NCBI GenBank assembly: GCA_023627715.1
Contig: JAMAHW010000017.1
Location: forward strand, 248,001-312,000
Direction of reading: 5' to 3'
Length of the DNA: 64,000 nucleotides
DNA from: Periconia sp. R9002
Lineage: Eukaryota; Ascomycota; Dothideomycetes; Pleosporales; Periconiaceae
The position numbers and the translations under genes are program-made. Below, in pieces: positions 46,954-57,877 of this stretch; position 1 is the first letter of the stretch, and every line of letters begins with the position of its first letter. The notes beneath the pieces were generated by a model. The model searched no databases. It worked only from the letters and a program-made list of their open reading frames with translations, and was not told the DNA's origin.

Positions 46954-47216
46954 GGTATTGTAATTCGCGATGACGTAAATTGGCTGTTCTACTGGGGTCT
47001 TTGTGTGCGTCAAGCCGCGCACCGCAGTATGATGAGGGTTGCTGCTACGGAGTTACCGTGAAAGAGTCTCCACATTTCCTCCCGTGTTCAACAGCACCCG
47101 TACACGACCATGATCAATCACACCAGCGACAGTGATTAAAGTCAAAGGATTCTCTACGCGCCGTGACCAGCCTCACCCCGCTCTCCAAGAGGACCATGGT
47201 TGACTAGGTAGATTGA

Positions 47217-47636
47217 CAAGCGAGAGAGCCAGTCACTAGCCATCGCCAAGGCAGTGCCGCGTTTCTATTCATAGCCCATCACTCTTCATCACACAATGAC
47301 CCTGGGCTCTGCGAGGCTGAGAAGTTAGCAGGAAGCCAATCCACTCGCACAAAAATCCGCCTTGCTAATAACAACGTACACTTGGACGCTACAGTACACA
47401 CCCGCCGACCGTCGGCCGCTGGCGCGATCAACCGACCGACCCTGTCAGACTGGCCGCTGGCGGAGGTGCTATCCGAGGAAAGGCATGGTCTGATTTCCAT
47501 CGAGGCCAGCGCAGAGATTCAGGCAACGAGGCAATCGTCTGTCTCCGCATCCAGCCGTTCCTCCTCCCCCATCGGTCAACCCAACCCTTCACACATCGAG
47601 ATTACAGCTCCTGTTGAAGAGCGCAATGTGCATTAG
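47217..47636 (+). CDS. Possible exon or gene remnant, no start codon
   Basis: An open frame of 139 codons plus stop with no ATG. The last 70 residues look like protein: PTLSDWPLAEVLSEERHG, an acidic stretch, then SSVSASSRSSSPIG and a C-terminus ITAPVEERNVH. Possible acceptors (TTAGCAG ending at 47331, GCTACAG ending at 47394) suggest that it could be the 3' exon of an unrecognised gene, but I could not find a convincing first exon. It may be a decayed gene. I do not recognise a family. Confidence 0.22.
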   Translation, partial: QAREPVTSHRQGSAAFLFIAHHSSSHNDPGLCEAEKLAGSQSTRTKIRLANNNVHLDATVHTRRPSAAGAINRPTLSDWPLAEVLSEERHGLISIEASAEIQATRQSSVSASSRSSSPIGQPNPSHIEITAPVEERNVH

Positions 47637-50600
47637 TGCCGCCTTGACGTTCTGCGCACGCAAAAAATAGAGAAGCGTTTTCCCCAGAGGAGCATGCTGG
47701 CAAACCTTTTGGTCCTCCTCCCCGAGGTTGCTATGAATAGGCGGTCAGGATCCTACGCGCTCTGCTAAGCCTCCACTTTATTTGGGCGATGGTGGACATG
47801 TACGCTACGTAATCCATCACCCTCTAAAGCAATCTCCATAACGAACGCGCCATGATAGTACAAGGAGTGAGGGGGGGTGTCCATTGTGCCAATTCCGTCA
47901 TCAGAGCACATTCTCACCAACGCGTTGCTGCCCATGTCATTGCTGCTAGTAAGCTGCTCCACTCAAACATGCGATTCGAGAACGTCGTTACACGCGCTGG
48001 CCTGCGCTACCTCTTGAATCCCGCCAAAGTCCCCGACTTCCATTCTTCTCGAAAACACTGAAACATAGTCTGGAGCGATAACACCGAAGCGCTCAACAAA
48101 CCTCACACGTCTCCCCTATATCCCTGCATGGTGCAGAAAACTGCTGCGTTCGTTCGAGCTTCGGACATGTAAAAGTCGGCGCACGGTCGCGCGCTTAACC
48201 CTCCCTCATGTACAGGTCCAACAAAGATCCCCGATGCACGTGACCTGCACACCTCAAAGTCCGTGCCTGGACTCAGTCTCAGGCTGAGACATTGAAAATC
48301 AGTCTCGAAGAAGATGTGAGCGCTGCTGACTGGTTGCAGAACAGGTCGGTTTCAAGAAAAAGAGTTTCCGCATCCTTGTTGGCATGCTGTCATAACCGCC
48401 AACGTGGTGAAACGGGCTGATTCACGTGACTGGATCTTCACGCCACCCATCCCATGCTATCCCCCTTTCCGATCGCCGTCTGGATTCTCGCCACTTCCCC
48501 TCCCACGTTATCGATGGCCAGGCCGATTCGTTGTGTACAGCCTACTCGCTGTTTCTGTATTTCCATATCCTTTTCCTTTCCACAGCCACGGCACAGCAAC
48601 AGTACCTCAATGCAGTGAATATTGCCATTCCTAGTAAACACACAACAACAACCACAACAGATATAACACGCCTTCGCCTATTGTACACCCTAACTCCTGT
48701 GGGAGATCATCCAGCATGATTGCATCGCCACATGTCAGATCAGTATCACTCGCCTGGTGCGACGGTGGAACGCCTTGTGTTATAGGGTGCTTACTTGCGC
48801 CACGAGCATCAATCAACTTTCCCATCCCTCGAGCAACAATTTGTCATCTCACCCAACCTCGCATTAACAATCATCATTCCGCAAACTCCCCCTCTTCTCG
48901 CGCGAGTACGTAGAAGAAGAAAAAACATTACAATTCTTCTCGACGTGCTCAATCAACGCCGCTTGAAATATGTCCCTCTCCCTCATACCATCAATAAATG
49001 TGTAGCTCCATGCGTTTGAGCCACACCCACGCACCTTTCAAATTCCTGTAGGATTTAAAAGCAAGTCAGATAAGCTATTCGCCTAAGGACGGGGGGGGAT
49101 CGGACCAGTGCTCACAGTGCTTCCTTTCGCCCCCCATTTTTCCCATCGTCGTAGGAGCTAACAACATTATGATGGGTAATATTCTCCGTGGAGCCAGCCA
49201 CCGTTGTAAATCACATCACCAATGGACTGGTACCCGCTTCCCTTTTTTTGGTGTGTGTGTGGTGCAAGTGCGTTCGTTGGTAAATGGCCCCGTTCTATGT
49301 AGGTAGGTACCGGTTTGGTGGATTCCCTGCGAGATGAAGGAAGGATGTGGTTCGTTCTTTGGGAAATTTTGTCCGGTTGGAATGGTGTCGTAGTCATTTG
49401 CTATGACTTGCTACGTACGATCTTGCAAATCAATCAATACATCTCTCTCTCTCTTCTCAGCTGTTCAATCCATCCAATCGACCGGGCGTCATCGCTCTGT
49501 TCTTCCTCACACCATCTGTAAATCCAACATCGTACACGTACTCCTCACCAACGCGCCATATAACTCCCTCGGAATTTTTTAACTATTATGTTCTATTCTA
49601 GGTACGTCAAATAAAAAAAACATCTCACCCACCCGCCTACACCGTTTTCCAATCTTCTAACACTTTCTACGTATTAGGTTTGTAGTATGTATGGGAAGGA
49701 TAACTGGGTGAGAGATGGGAATTAGGATTTTGTTTATGAAATGTGGGTTGATCATGCCTGCGTTCTTAAACTAGATATATCCCTTTCTCGTGTTTTCTTA
49801 GAAAAAAGGCCTGGGAACGAAAAACGGCATACTACCCACCATGCACCACTCCCTACTTCCATCACGTTCCAATATAAGGGAAAACTTACTCTGCTTGGCA
49901 ATTTTTCCGTCCTCTTGTCTTTGCGTTGCTTTGTTCTTACATTCCTGATATCTTGACACACGCGAGTTTGAAGTGATTTTATCCAAATTGTTTTTATTTT
50001 TTTAAGAAAAAAGAAAAGAACTTTTTGTTGATTATGGTTGTTGACACCACTCTTATATACCTTGAACGTAGCTATATAGTAAGTTTTCATATGGTGGGTA
50101 GGGGGAGCGGGGTATGTATGTATGGGTGTTTGTTTTGGATAAGGAGAAGGTATGTCGAGGGTGTGGGTTAGGATGGATGGATAATGTAGTAGTACGTGAT
50201 ACAGTCCGACGCAGAGTACGACGTAACTAGTACGTACCCACACATGTCCCTTTTTACCGCACATACAACGATACAGGTTTTCTTCAAAGTGATTTCATCT
50301 TCGAGGAATCGATTGATAAAAGCACTCACGGTATCCACGCAAAGTAAAAGATATTATAAGTAACGTTTTTGGTTGGGATGTCACACAGAGCGGGAGGTTT
50401 CTTACGAAATTGGGGTTTCTAACCTGCGTACTCGATGCTGTTGATGCCGCCGCAGGGTTTCAGGTTGAGGGGGTGATGTAGGGCAGGTTTGGTTAAGATA
50501 GGGAATGGAATGGGGGAAAGGGGGAAAGGGTGTGGTTGGTAGGTTGTATTTTGAATTCGCTTTGTTAGAAACGGTAGGTTGGGCGTGTTTATGGTGGAGT

Positions 50601-51220
50601 ATCGGGTATGATTTTTTTTTTCAGGTCCCATACTCAACTGAAGAGATCTTAAGCAGGGTCGAGTACGCTGGATTGTATCTTGATTTACAAGGAAAACAGA
50701 AGAGGACAACCAACCGTTTCCCTTCCTTCCTTCCTTTCTTTCTTTAAGAAAAAATGGAAATAACCACCAACCGACCCCGACGCAATGAGCCCCCATCTCC
50801 CCTCCACAGCAAAACATCCACACGCGCCCTCCTCCTCCCACCAGCCCACACAAACCTACAAATTCAAGAACAAAATAAAAAATACAAAGCCATCCAACCC
50901 ACCCACCCATCTATCGCACCGCATGGTTGTGCTAAACCACTCCCCAACTAGGCAATCCCTTCGCCTTAGCCTCGCCCTCCTAAATCCTTCGTTTAAGGCC
51001 TCCCCCTTACCCTTAAACCAATTAATCAAATCGATTCTTTTAACACCGTACACTAAGCTCCACTGGGTAAAAGTAGTGTGTCAAGGCGACCACTCTGCGC
51101 GATAGTTTTCCGTGTTGGGAGAAATGGTGTAAATAGGTAGGTTGAGTGTTGGGTTGGTGCGGCCTGGCCCCATTGTGCTGGTGTGTGTCGGGTTGGTGGT
51201 GGTGGGGAATGAGGGAAGTT

Positions 51221-51264
<44 letters not shown>

Positions 51265-53914
51265 AAGGGATGGAAAATGCGTTTTTTTGGATAATGGGGG
51301 TTGGGTATGGGAGTACTGTGTAAACAAGATAGGTAAGTAGGTAGGTAGGTAAATGAAGCATACCTTGCTACATATATCTTCCGCCCCCATATCAAGAAAA
51401 AACCCCGTAGGATAGATAGGGAGGAAACCTATTCGATGAGAAAATCAAAGAAACTACGTCCAAGGATCGCCCCCAACAGGGTGAAAAATCCCGACACCCG
51501 AGCGCGGGAGTTTTCCTTCTTTTAGGAGGAGGTTAGTGACGTTCGGGGCTTGTTGTGTTTTACGGGCATTAATGGGGGGGTTTCGGCCCTCCTCGCGCGA
51601 GGAGCAAAGTGCGTTAAGTGCGTCCGCAAGCGATTGAGCGAAAACTAACGTGTGCTGTTTTTGGAAAGTAGATCGTGGGAAGGAGTGGGGTGGGGGTTGT
51701 TTATATAAGGGTTGTTGGGACCCAGACCTTTGTTTTTTCTTCTTCTTTTTTGGTGCTTGCTTTGGTTGATGGGATGTGGGTGTGAGGATGTCGGGTTGGG
51801 GATGATGGTGCAGGGTTTGGTGAGGGTTTGGTCGAGGGAAAGAGGATGATGAGGGAGGAGTTGGAGGAAGGGGTGTGAAGGGTTGGTGATAGGGGAAGGA
51901 GATAGGGATGGGCTGGAGGTTGAGGGAGAGAGAAGTCTCGTCGGGTGTTGTTTGGAGGAGTGCAGGAGCAAGAGGTGAATGGGACGATGCACTGGTGGAA
52001 GATTTGAAGAGTTGTTGAAGAATGGCTATGGGAGGTTGGAATCTCTGGGTCTCGCCGAGTTAACGATACGACACTCTTCTCCCACGAGAAAGAAATCACC
52101 CTCATTATCGACGTCACGATGTACCGACACCCCGAATATCTACGGTCAACCTACTTCGATTCTCGTTCAAATCATATCTTACCAGACGGACCCTCTCGTT
52201 GTCAACCACTGCTCGCTCTTCCAACTCGCGTTCTGTCTTTTCAAGCTCCCTCTACGAACACCCCCCTCGACGATTTACCCTATTCACAACTTACATACAA
52301 GACTACTATGCATACTTCTGCAACCGTACATCTTCCCAATCACCCATGCTACGAACAATTCCATGAATTTCCGTCTACATAATCTCGCCATTCAAGACCT
52401 TGTCCCAGGGAGCACCGAGACACATCCGTTTTTTGCAGAAACCCAGGGGGGTACGGGAAACAGCCCATCCCAGTGGACATTTGCTACTACACGGAGGAAA
52501 TGCTACTTGGATCATCTTTTGACTATCCATAGTCCCATCTCGTTCGGCACTGAACTTTTTCCATTGCTTTGTACAAGCAGCTGATCACACAATATGACAC
52601 ATCCTTTTGTAAGTCCTTAAGATTTGCACACTGACACGTAATGAGGAGGGCGTGAGGGGGTAAGTAGATGCTCTGAGAGAGGATTGAAAAGCGGAGGAGA
52701 GGAGTGATATGAGCAGGACATGAGAGAATGCCATGCGAATCAGGAATCGCCTCGCAATAGTGCCAATGACGGTGCAGGAAACAGCTGTCCAATATGCAAT
52801 CCTGTATGCCTGGTATTGTCTGCACATACTCTCCTTCGGTGATCGATCTGTCTCTGGGGCTTCGCTGTCCACTCCACCACTTTGACTTCATGCAGGTTAG
52901 GTGTCACTGTTCGGCTATTGGAGTGAATTGTGGGTTCCTGGTTTTACTCTGGCACATGTCTGGTTCCTCAAGTGGAGGGTTTGGAAGATTTTTTGCAGGT
53001 GGGCAGCTCCATCTGAAGGATGGCCTCATGCATTGAATTGGATGGGTGAATAGGCGCTGCAGGAGCACTAGAGCTGCAGAAGTCCGGTGGCCCCACCCAG
53101 GAAATGCGGGACCGAATGGACTGGCAGGAGCCGGCCCTGGCCACTACGCCCTGCCCAGCTGGCCCCTAATGTGACTTTAAATGTTTTGATGATCCTTTGA
53201 AAGGTTTCAACTCTGTTGTTCCCGTACTATTTTCCCCCCTATAGCTTATGTCGTACTGCATCTCTACAGCAACTTCATCGACGGTTTTTGGGATGTTATG
53301 CCGTGGCGTGATGGGGTTCAATGAAGGGCGGAGGCCATTTCAAGAATTCTGCGGAAGATACGGGTGAGTTTTCAAGTCTTTGAGCGAATCTTGTGGTGCT
53401 GTTTGAGGGTGAATCATGGAAATTTTGGGCAGCCTATGGTGGTTGGCCTTCATCTTCAAGCGAATGTTGTGCTCTGACTAGAACGAGGGGTATGGAGTGT
53501 TGATTTGCTTGGAGTAAAGTAGGGCGTTTTTGTAGTGCCAGCGAGGAAAATCGAGTATGGAGTATATTGTAGTAGGGGACAGAGAACATTATTAATGTTT
53601 AAGTGAGGGAAAGAAGGAGTAAATAGAGTGGAGCATGGAGTTCGCTCGCACAAGCAATGTTGTGTCTCCTTTTAAATGGCGGCCAGTAAATGGCGGCAGT
53701 GCCACGCTTGCATCACGCCTTTCTCTTCCACGAACTAAGGCAAAGTGCCTGTAAATCATGGTTGAGACCCGAGTGTTCTAAATGTAAATTTCAACGTAAG
53801 GAGAGTAGACCTGGTAAATTCCTACAACAAAAAATGGGTTCGAATAAGAGAAGAACACATAGAGAGAGGGTGAAGCGAGTTGGATATCATGCATTAAACC
53901 TAATAGCGAGCTCT
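47637..53914. other. Long intergenic region with skew-switch stretches
   Basis: About 6.3 kb. 49.5-49.7 kb and 50.74-51.06 kb are C-rich; 50.08-50.2 kb and 51.11-51.96 kb are G-rich. A long (GT)n tract lies at 51222-51260. The ORFs are low-complexity or strand shadows. 53.4-53.9 kb should include the DJ-1 3' UTR. Confidence 0.5.
51222..51260. repeat. (GT)n microsatellite
   Basis: About 19 perfect GT units in the G-rich stretch; can adopt Z-DNA. Confidence 0.97.
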
Positions 53915-54670
53915 TTAAGCACCTAGCATCTCAATAAACTTGTTCCCCAGCGAGTTCGCCGCCATCGGATTCGCGCCACTGACGACTTCCCTATCTACAG
54001 TGATGTGACCCAGACTGGTCGAGATACCCTCAACCATCTCAGCACCCTCTTCTCGCAAAGCGCTCTCGACTTTCTTAACTTCGCCACGAAAAACAGCCGT
54101 CTCCATGAACTTCTCCTCGGTATCGGACCAGCTGGTAAGCCTGTATCCTTTGTACGCGAACTGCTTGTCGCCACCGTACTTGGTCGACAAAAAGGCGTAA
54201 GGACCATGGCAAATAGCAGCGGTAGGTTTCTTCTGTGAATGAAAATGGGACAGGATCCTCCCCAGCTCAGGGTTATCACCCAAATCCGAAAGCGGCGCAT
54301 GGCCGCCCGGGATGAACACGCCAGCGAAGGTTTTCAACTCGTCGTCGCTAATCTCCAAGAACTTCCTCGGTCGGGAGAACCCATTCTCCCGCTTCATCCT
54401 CTCGATCAACTCCAACTCACGCTTCTTTTCGTAATAGTTGCCGGCGAACGCGGCGAGAGATGTGCTGAGCGGGTCGGGCGTCGGTTCTTTCCCCTCTGGC
54501 GATGCAAATGTCACTTCGTAGCCGGCATCAAGGAGACCTTGCAGTGGCTTGGCAAGCTCCATGAGGAAGTAGCCGGAGGGCTGTTGTACGGTTTTGCCTT
54601 CGGAGCCGACGTTGTACAGGGGGAAAGATGAGGCGTCGGACATGATGATTAGGACTTTCTTGGGCGCCAT
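53915..54670 (-). CDS. DJ-1/PfpI family protein, Hsp31/glyoxalase III-like
   Basis: Single exon, 251 aa, ATG at 54670. The catalytic set of the Hsp31 class is present: C154 and H155 in AAICHGPYA (nucleophile elbow) and E38 in GYFLMELAKP, which aligns with the conserved Glu of yeast Hsp31. Other family marks are FIPGGHAPLSDL (119-130) and the opening KKVLIIMSDAS. Hsp31-type proteins are cytosolic, convert methylglyoxal to lactate without glutathione and act as stress chaperones. An insert of charged residues at about 78-105 matches the longer fungal form. It is divergent from an aldehyde dehydrogenase gene 674 bp away, which fits a carbonyl-stress role. Related fungal proteins are often annotated as class I glutamine amidotransferase-like; no glutaminase partner is seen here. 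Confidence 0.92.
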   Translation of the reverse strand: MAPKKVLIIMSDASSFPLYNVGSEGKTVQQPSGYFLMELAKPLQGLLDAGYEVTFASPEGKEPTPDPLSTSLAAFAGNYYEKKRELELIERMKRENGFSRPRKFLEISDDELKTFAGVFIPGGHAPLSDLGDNPELGRILSHFHSQKKPTAAICHGPYAFLSTKYGGDKQFAYKGYRLTSWSDTEEKFMETAVFRGEVKKVESALREEGAEMVEGISTSLGHITVDREVVSGANPMAANSLGNKFIEMLGA

Positions 54671-55344
54671 TTTGGGAAGGTCGAAAATGTAGAGTATTAG
54701 TTTTCTATGAAGAAAGAAAGGTACAATGGTATGAGGTTTTTGATTTTTGCAATGTCTGTAGTTGCAAGAGTTGTGTTTATATAACCTATGCTACTATCAA
54801 TGAGAAAACAGTGCCGTCATCGTGAAAATGACGTTGGTTGTTCATGGCTTGAATAGGCTTAGCACATTCAGGTACCCATCATGACCCAGTATTCTGGCTG
54901 GCAGGTCAGGCCATGCCGTTATCGGTAGAAGGCTCTTTAAGTCAATGACATGCCAGGCGCCCCCGGGTTCGGTGCCACGGTGCATTCCAGGCGATTATTT
55001 GTACTGTACTCGTCGCATGTGGGAAGGGATTCCCAGAGATCTAGGCATGAGAGTAAAGCGGGCGCTAGGCCTAGATCGGAAAGCGTTCAGAAAAGCGGGG
55101 TCGGTAGCGGATCAACGGTCGTTCCGTACCTCGGTAGCACGAGGAATCAATGCGATTGCACCGAGTCGACAGCTCAAGCTCGAACGTCTGGCATGGATCC
55201 CTTCGATTCATGCGCCATCTGTTTAGTCAACCAAGCACAATTGACTTATAGCAAAGCCATCCCCACTCTCCCGTTCCGCTGAACTATCCGTCCCCTATAT
55301 ACGTCCAACTCGATCGGCCGCCGAAGTGAGTACAATCACATAAC
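54671..55344. promoter_or_regulatory. Shared divergent promoter region, DJ-1 / ALDH
   Basis: 674 bp between two start codons facing away from each other. Short purine/pyrimidine-mixed DNA without repeats; both genes must draw their core promoters from it. I could not pick out a single conserved element with confidence. Confidence 0.5.
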
Positions 55345-56880
55345 ATGGCGCAAAACACCTCCGCATCGCTGCCTGCTTTTGAGCACACGCCCATCGAAAA
55401 CCTCCCCGCGATCTGCCAGACCGTCCGAGCCTCGTTTCTGACCCATAAGACCCGCCCGCTGGAGTTCCGGCTGAAGCAGCTGCGCAAGCTGTATTGGGGC
55501 TTGAAGGATAACACCGACCTCATCTATGAGGCATGTTCCAAAGACTTGGGCAAGCCGTTGTTCGAGACGTACTCGGGCGAGCTGGGTTGGTGTATGAATG
55601 ACTGCATCTTCATGCAGAACAACCTCGCTAAATGGGCTGCTGACGAGGCTGCGCCTGACATCCCGCTCGCAAACAAGTTCCTGGGTCCCAGGATCCGAAA
55701 AGATCCAATGGGCGCTGTGCTGATCATCGGTGCCTTCAATTTCCCCATTCAGCTGTCCATTGGCCCTCTCATTGGCGCCATCGCTGCTGGATGCACCGCC
55801 GTGCTCAAGCCTTCCGAAAGTTCCCCCTGCTCCGCGGCAGTAATGCAGAAGATTGTTTCCGAATACCTGGATCCTTCATGCTACATCGTCGTGCAAGGTG
55901 CCGTCCCCGAGACAACAGCTCTTCTGGAGGAGAAATGGGACAAGATTTTCTACACTGGCTCTGCAAATGTGGGGACAATAATCGCGAAAAAGGCCGCTGA
56001 GACCCTGACGCCTGTCGCTCTCGAATTGGGTGGCAGGAACCCAGCCATTGTCACCAAGCACGCCGATCCGCGTTTGGCTGCTCGCCGTCTCATATGGGCC
56101 AAGACCTACAATGCCGGTCAAGTCTGCGTGAGCCAGAACTATGTGCTCGTCGAGGAAGACATGGTTCAGCCCCTCTTGCGCGAAATCAAAACTGCCTACG
56201 CTGAATTCTACCCGGAAGGAATCCGGAAATCCAAAGACTACGGCCGCATCGTCAACCAGCGCCAATTCCAGCGTCTCAAGAAGATGCTAGATGAGACTAA
56301 AGGCAAGATTGTCCTTGGAGGCACCATGGACGAAGAGGATCTCTTCATCGAACCCACCTTCGTTATAGTCGACAGTCCCGAAGACAGCCTCATCAAAGAC
56401 GAAAGTTTCGGGCCCTTCATCCCTATTCTACCCGTCAAAAACCTCGACGAGGCCATCAAAGTCGCCAACGAAGTCCACGCCACACCTCTGGGACTCTACC
56501 CCTTTGGCAGCAAAGCCGAAATGGAGAAAGTGCTTTCCCAAACCCGCTCCGGAGGCGCCTCTCTCAATGACGGCTTCTTCCATGCTGCCATTCCCACCCT
56601 AGCATTTGGCGGCGTCGGAGACTCAGGTCAGGGCGCATACCGTGGGAAAGCTTCGTACGATGTCTTCACGCATCGTAGGTCCGTTACGAGCACGCCCGCT
56701 TGGTTAGAGGGTATGCTCGCCATGAGGTATCCACCCTTCACGGACAGTAAGTCCAAGCAATACCAAAAAATGAGCACCCTGAAGCCAAATTTCGACCGTG
56801 AGGGTAATGCCATTGGGTGGGGAGGATGGTTTTTGAGTCTGTTAGGCTTTAAAAGTGTAGCTGCTGTTGTGGGTAAGTGA
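55345..56880 (+). CDS. ALDH3-type (fatty) aldehyde dehydrogenase
   Basis: Single exon, 511 aa. It oxidises aldehydes to acids with NAD(P)+. Catalytic Cys is C261 (NAGQVCVSQNY) and the general base E227 (ALELGGRNPAIV); their 34-residue spacing is that of ALDH class 3. The cofactor motif FYTGSANVGTIIAKKAAET precedes E227. Also seen are GAFNFPIQL (substrate channel) and ESFGPFIPILP. The closest yeast relative of this type is Hfd1, a fatty-aldehyde dehydrogenase of lipid droplets and mitochondrial outer membrane. The C-terminus (WGGWFLSLLGFKSVAAVVGK) is hydrophobic and could anchor it to a membrane. The final codons overlap a GTAAGT, so a further small C-terminal exon is possible. It shares a promoter region with the DJ-1 gene. 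Confidence 0.95.
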   Translation: MAQNTSASLPAFEHTPIENLPAICQTVRASFLTHKTRPLEFRLKQLRKLYWGLKDNTDLIYEACSKDLGKPLFETYSGELGWCMNDCIFMQNNLAKWAADEAAPDIPLANKFLGPRIRKDPMGAVLIIGAFNFPIQLSIGPLIGAIAAGCTAVLKPSESSPCSAAVMQKIVSEYLDPSCYIVVQGAVPETTALLEEKWDKIFYTGSANVGTIIAKKAAETLTPVALELGGRNPAIVTKHADPRLAARRLIWAKTYNAGQVCVSQNYVLVEEDMVQPLLREIKTAYAEFYPEGIRKSKDYGRIVNQRQFQRLKKMLDETKGKIVLGGTMDEEDLFIEPTFVIVDSPEDSLIKDESFGPFIPILPVKNLDEAIKVANEVHATPLGLYPFGSKAEMEKVLSQTRSGGASLNDGFFHAAIPTLAFGGVGDSGQGAYRGKASYDVFTHRRSVTSTPAWLEGMLAMRYPPFTDSKSKQYQKMSTLKPNFDREGNAIGWGGWFLSLLGFKSVAAVVGK

Positions 56881-57877
56881 TGCTGATTGCTGGCTGTTAC
56901 TTCGTGATTTTTCTACTATATTCCCTTTTTGATCTTTTTTTCTACTGTCGCTTTATACCACTATTAATCCACGTTGATGTGGGCTCTTTTTTGTCTTGCG
57001 CTTTTCTTGATTTTTGGGTTACTATTGGGGGTCTCTATGTCGAGGTATACGCGGTGAGAAGTCCATCTCCAAAAGCTTGTCCTTTTCGGCTTATCTTATG
57101 TATTCAAAACCGCATATATAATATCTCCTTTCTCCTGTCTCTCGGATTGGCCATGTGGAGATTAACACATCTCGCGTGTGCAAACCTTCACAGCTTCCCC
57201 CGTTGCACGTACATTCTTCTCCACACGAATCTATGCTAATGAAATCACAGTCGCTGTTGCAATCAGACTGTACCTCCAACGACGAGCCAAGCTATAAATC
57301 ACGTTCAATGCTATATCACTGACACATCTTGATATTTTCCTTGGTTTCCCTTGTGTTGATTTTGTTTCTCGCGCGTGTTTCAAGGAAAGTGAACGCACGG
57401 GTTAATGTGTATAGGGTGAAGAGAGACGAGGGGGCAACTTGTAAAATATGTACATGTTCTTATATGCGCAGTGAATACGGGGTAGAATAAATGAAAGTTT
57501 GTTTTCAATCCGAGTGTGTTCGTGATATTTTTTTGCATGTTAAGAGGGAAGGAATTGGGTTAGGTATATCAGCTGAAAGAAAGTAGGACCACACTGATGT
57601 ATTGCTGTACATTAAAAGTGTTTTTAAAAGTGTTTTCTTCTTCGCAATGGATTGGTGTAGTATTGCTGTACATAGTACGGCTTTCATGGGGTTAGATGAC
57701 ACATTCTCGGAAACTGGGTGTGTCAGCTAGACTGATGACTTTTGATAACTATTGGACGAAAGTTTGGCCCCATTGATCTGTTCGGTGGCACGGACAGTGG
57801 GGTAGGATTACTTCAACCGACACTCTTGGATCTTCCATCTTCCATACAGCATATTTCTGAGTTTGAGTACTAGAAAC
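56881..57877. other. Intergenic, T-rich 3' UTR then promoter
   Basis: About 1 kb. The first 100 bp are T-rich, as in a fungal 3' UTR. The remainder should be the promoter of the large F-box gene. No ORF of note. Confidence 0.5.

Larger units (their letters stand above)
41519..47216. other. Gene-free region upstream of the transcription factor
   Basis: About 5.7 kb. 41.53-42.26 kb is G-rich on the plus strand and probably the long pyrimidine-rich 5' UTR and promoter of the factor gene. GGGCA and TTCA repeats follow. From 42.8 to 47.2 kb the DNA is of mixed composition with overlapping ORFs on both strands, none with a domain I know. Short tRNA-like boxes, a GC-rich hairpin (45928-45944) and a perfect palindrome (46936-46953) are noted in findings. 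Confidence 0.5.

Noticed and set aside
51979..52584. 201-codon plus-strand ORF
   Set aside because: Starts inside the G-rich repeat stretch and its composition follows CT-rich DNA rather than protein constraint.
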